A DNA stretch of 6,753 nucleotides. Origin: an uncultured Eubacteriales bacterium (GTDB lineage Bacteria; Bacillota_A; Clostridia; Lachnospirales; Lachnospiraceae). Below, in pieces: positions 6,551 to 6,753 of the stretch. The stretch spans positions 1-6,753 of the forward strand of contig CADCPV010000374.1 of NCBI GenBank assembly GCA_902803345.1, read 5' to 3'. Under the pieces are notes generated by a model. It saw only the letters and a list, made by a program, of their open reading frames with translations. It ran no database searches and was not told the DNA's origin. The position numbers and the translations under genes were made by a program. How positions within the stretch are numbered: position 1 is the first letter of the stretch; every line of letters starts with the position of its first letter.

Positions 6551-6753
6551 GCCAGCTGCTTGCCGCAGTTGCCGCAGAACTTCATGCCGTTTGTGGCTGT
6601 TCCGCAGTACGGGCAGAATTTCGGGATTGCCGGAGCTTCGCCGTCAGCGGACTGGGGCTGCATCTGCGGAGCCGCCTGCTGCGGAGCCTGCTGATACTGA
6701 GGCTGCTGGTACTGGGGCTGCTGATAACCCTGCTGGTACTGAGGCTGCTGATA
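6547..6753 (-). CDS. Partial gene: C-terminus of a Gln/Pro/Tyr-repeat zinc-ribbon protein
   Basis: Only the last 68 codons and the TGA (6547-6549) are in the window; the frame is open to the right edge and the start lies beyond it. The visible part begins with repeats such as YQQPQ and QYQQG, passes an Ala/Pro/Gln stretch, and ends in a zinc ribbon with two CxxC pairs (FCPYCG and FCGNCG). This arrangement, with a disordered Gln/Pro/Tyr stretch before a terminal zinc ribbon, occurs in several bacterial families, including some SPFH-domain proteins, but the missing N-terminus prevents a choice. Its TGA overlaps the pcrA ATG as ATGA, so the two are probably translated in a coupled way. Four well-spaced cysteines and a phased repeat support a real gene. 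Confidence 0.85.
   Translation of the reverse strand, partial: YQQPQYQQGYQQPQYQQPQYQQAPQQAAPQMQPQSADGEAPAIPKFCPYCGTATNGMKFCGNCGKQLA
6688..6753 (-). repeat. 15-base tandem repeat coding for PQYQQ-type units
   Basis: Plus-strand units CTGCTGATACTGAGG (6688-6702), CTGCTGGTACTGGGG (6703-6717), a 12-base variant CTGCTGATAACC (6718-6729), CTGCTGGTACTGAGG (6730-6744) and a partial copy to the edge form the array, which may continue outside the window. Units vary at the third bases of codons and are all multiples of three, so the encoded Gln/Tyr/Pro repeat is kept in frame. Confidence 0.85.

Noticed and set aside
354..6753. The idea that the helicase, phosphatase and zinc-ribbon genes form an anti-phage defence island
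   Set aside because: The helicase is a complete housekeeping PcrA with its RNA-polymerase-binding domain, the S1 protein is translation-related, and no nuclease, toxin, sensor domain or mobile element is nearby.

Overview
The window looks like ordinary chromosomal DNA of a moderately GC-rich, low-to-mid GC Firmicute, most likely a clostridial lineage such as Lachnospiraceae. This is inferred from the PcrA-type helicase with its C-terminal RNA-polymerase-binding domain, a short S1-domain protein of the Bacillus/Clostridium kind, strong AGGAGG-like ribosome binding sites and densely packed genes. The taxonomic call is an inference. No mobile element, CRISPR array, tRNA or rRNA was recognised.

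Layout. A small plus-strand gene (102-311) encodes a 69-residue membrane protein. It follows a short stretch whose reading frame is undecided and ends in a strong hairpin terminator (317-351). From 354 to the right edge everything is on the minus strand and reads right to left: the C-terminal end of a Gln/Pro/Tyr-repeat protein with a zinc ribbon (partial), pcrA helicase, a membrane-anchored protein of unknown function with an acidic Ser/Thr linker, a zinc-ribbon protein of unknown function, a three-domain S1 RNA-binding protein, and a histidine phosphatase. Junctions are an ATGA overlap, then 47, 28 and 33 bases, then another ATGA overlap. This strongly suggests one operon whose promoter lies beyond the right edge and which ends at the shared hairpin.

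Function. The recognisable members are information-processing proteins: PcrA acts in DNA repair and in clearing conflicts between replication and transcription, and the S1 protein binds RNA, probably in translation. The phosphatase substrate, the two zinc-ribbon proteins and the anchored protein cannot be assigned from sequence. I see no convincing new multi-gene system. The points most worth following are the two uncharacterised proteins between pcrA and the S1 gene, the missing S1 domain, the tandem repeat at the right edge, and the perfect palindrome between the convergent units.
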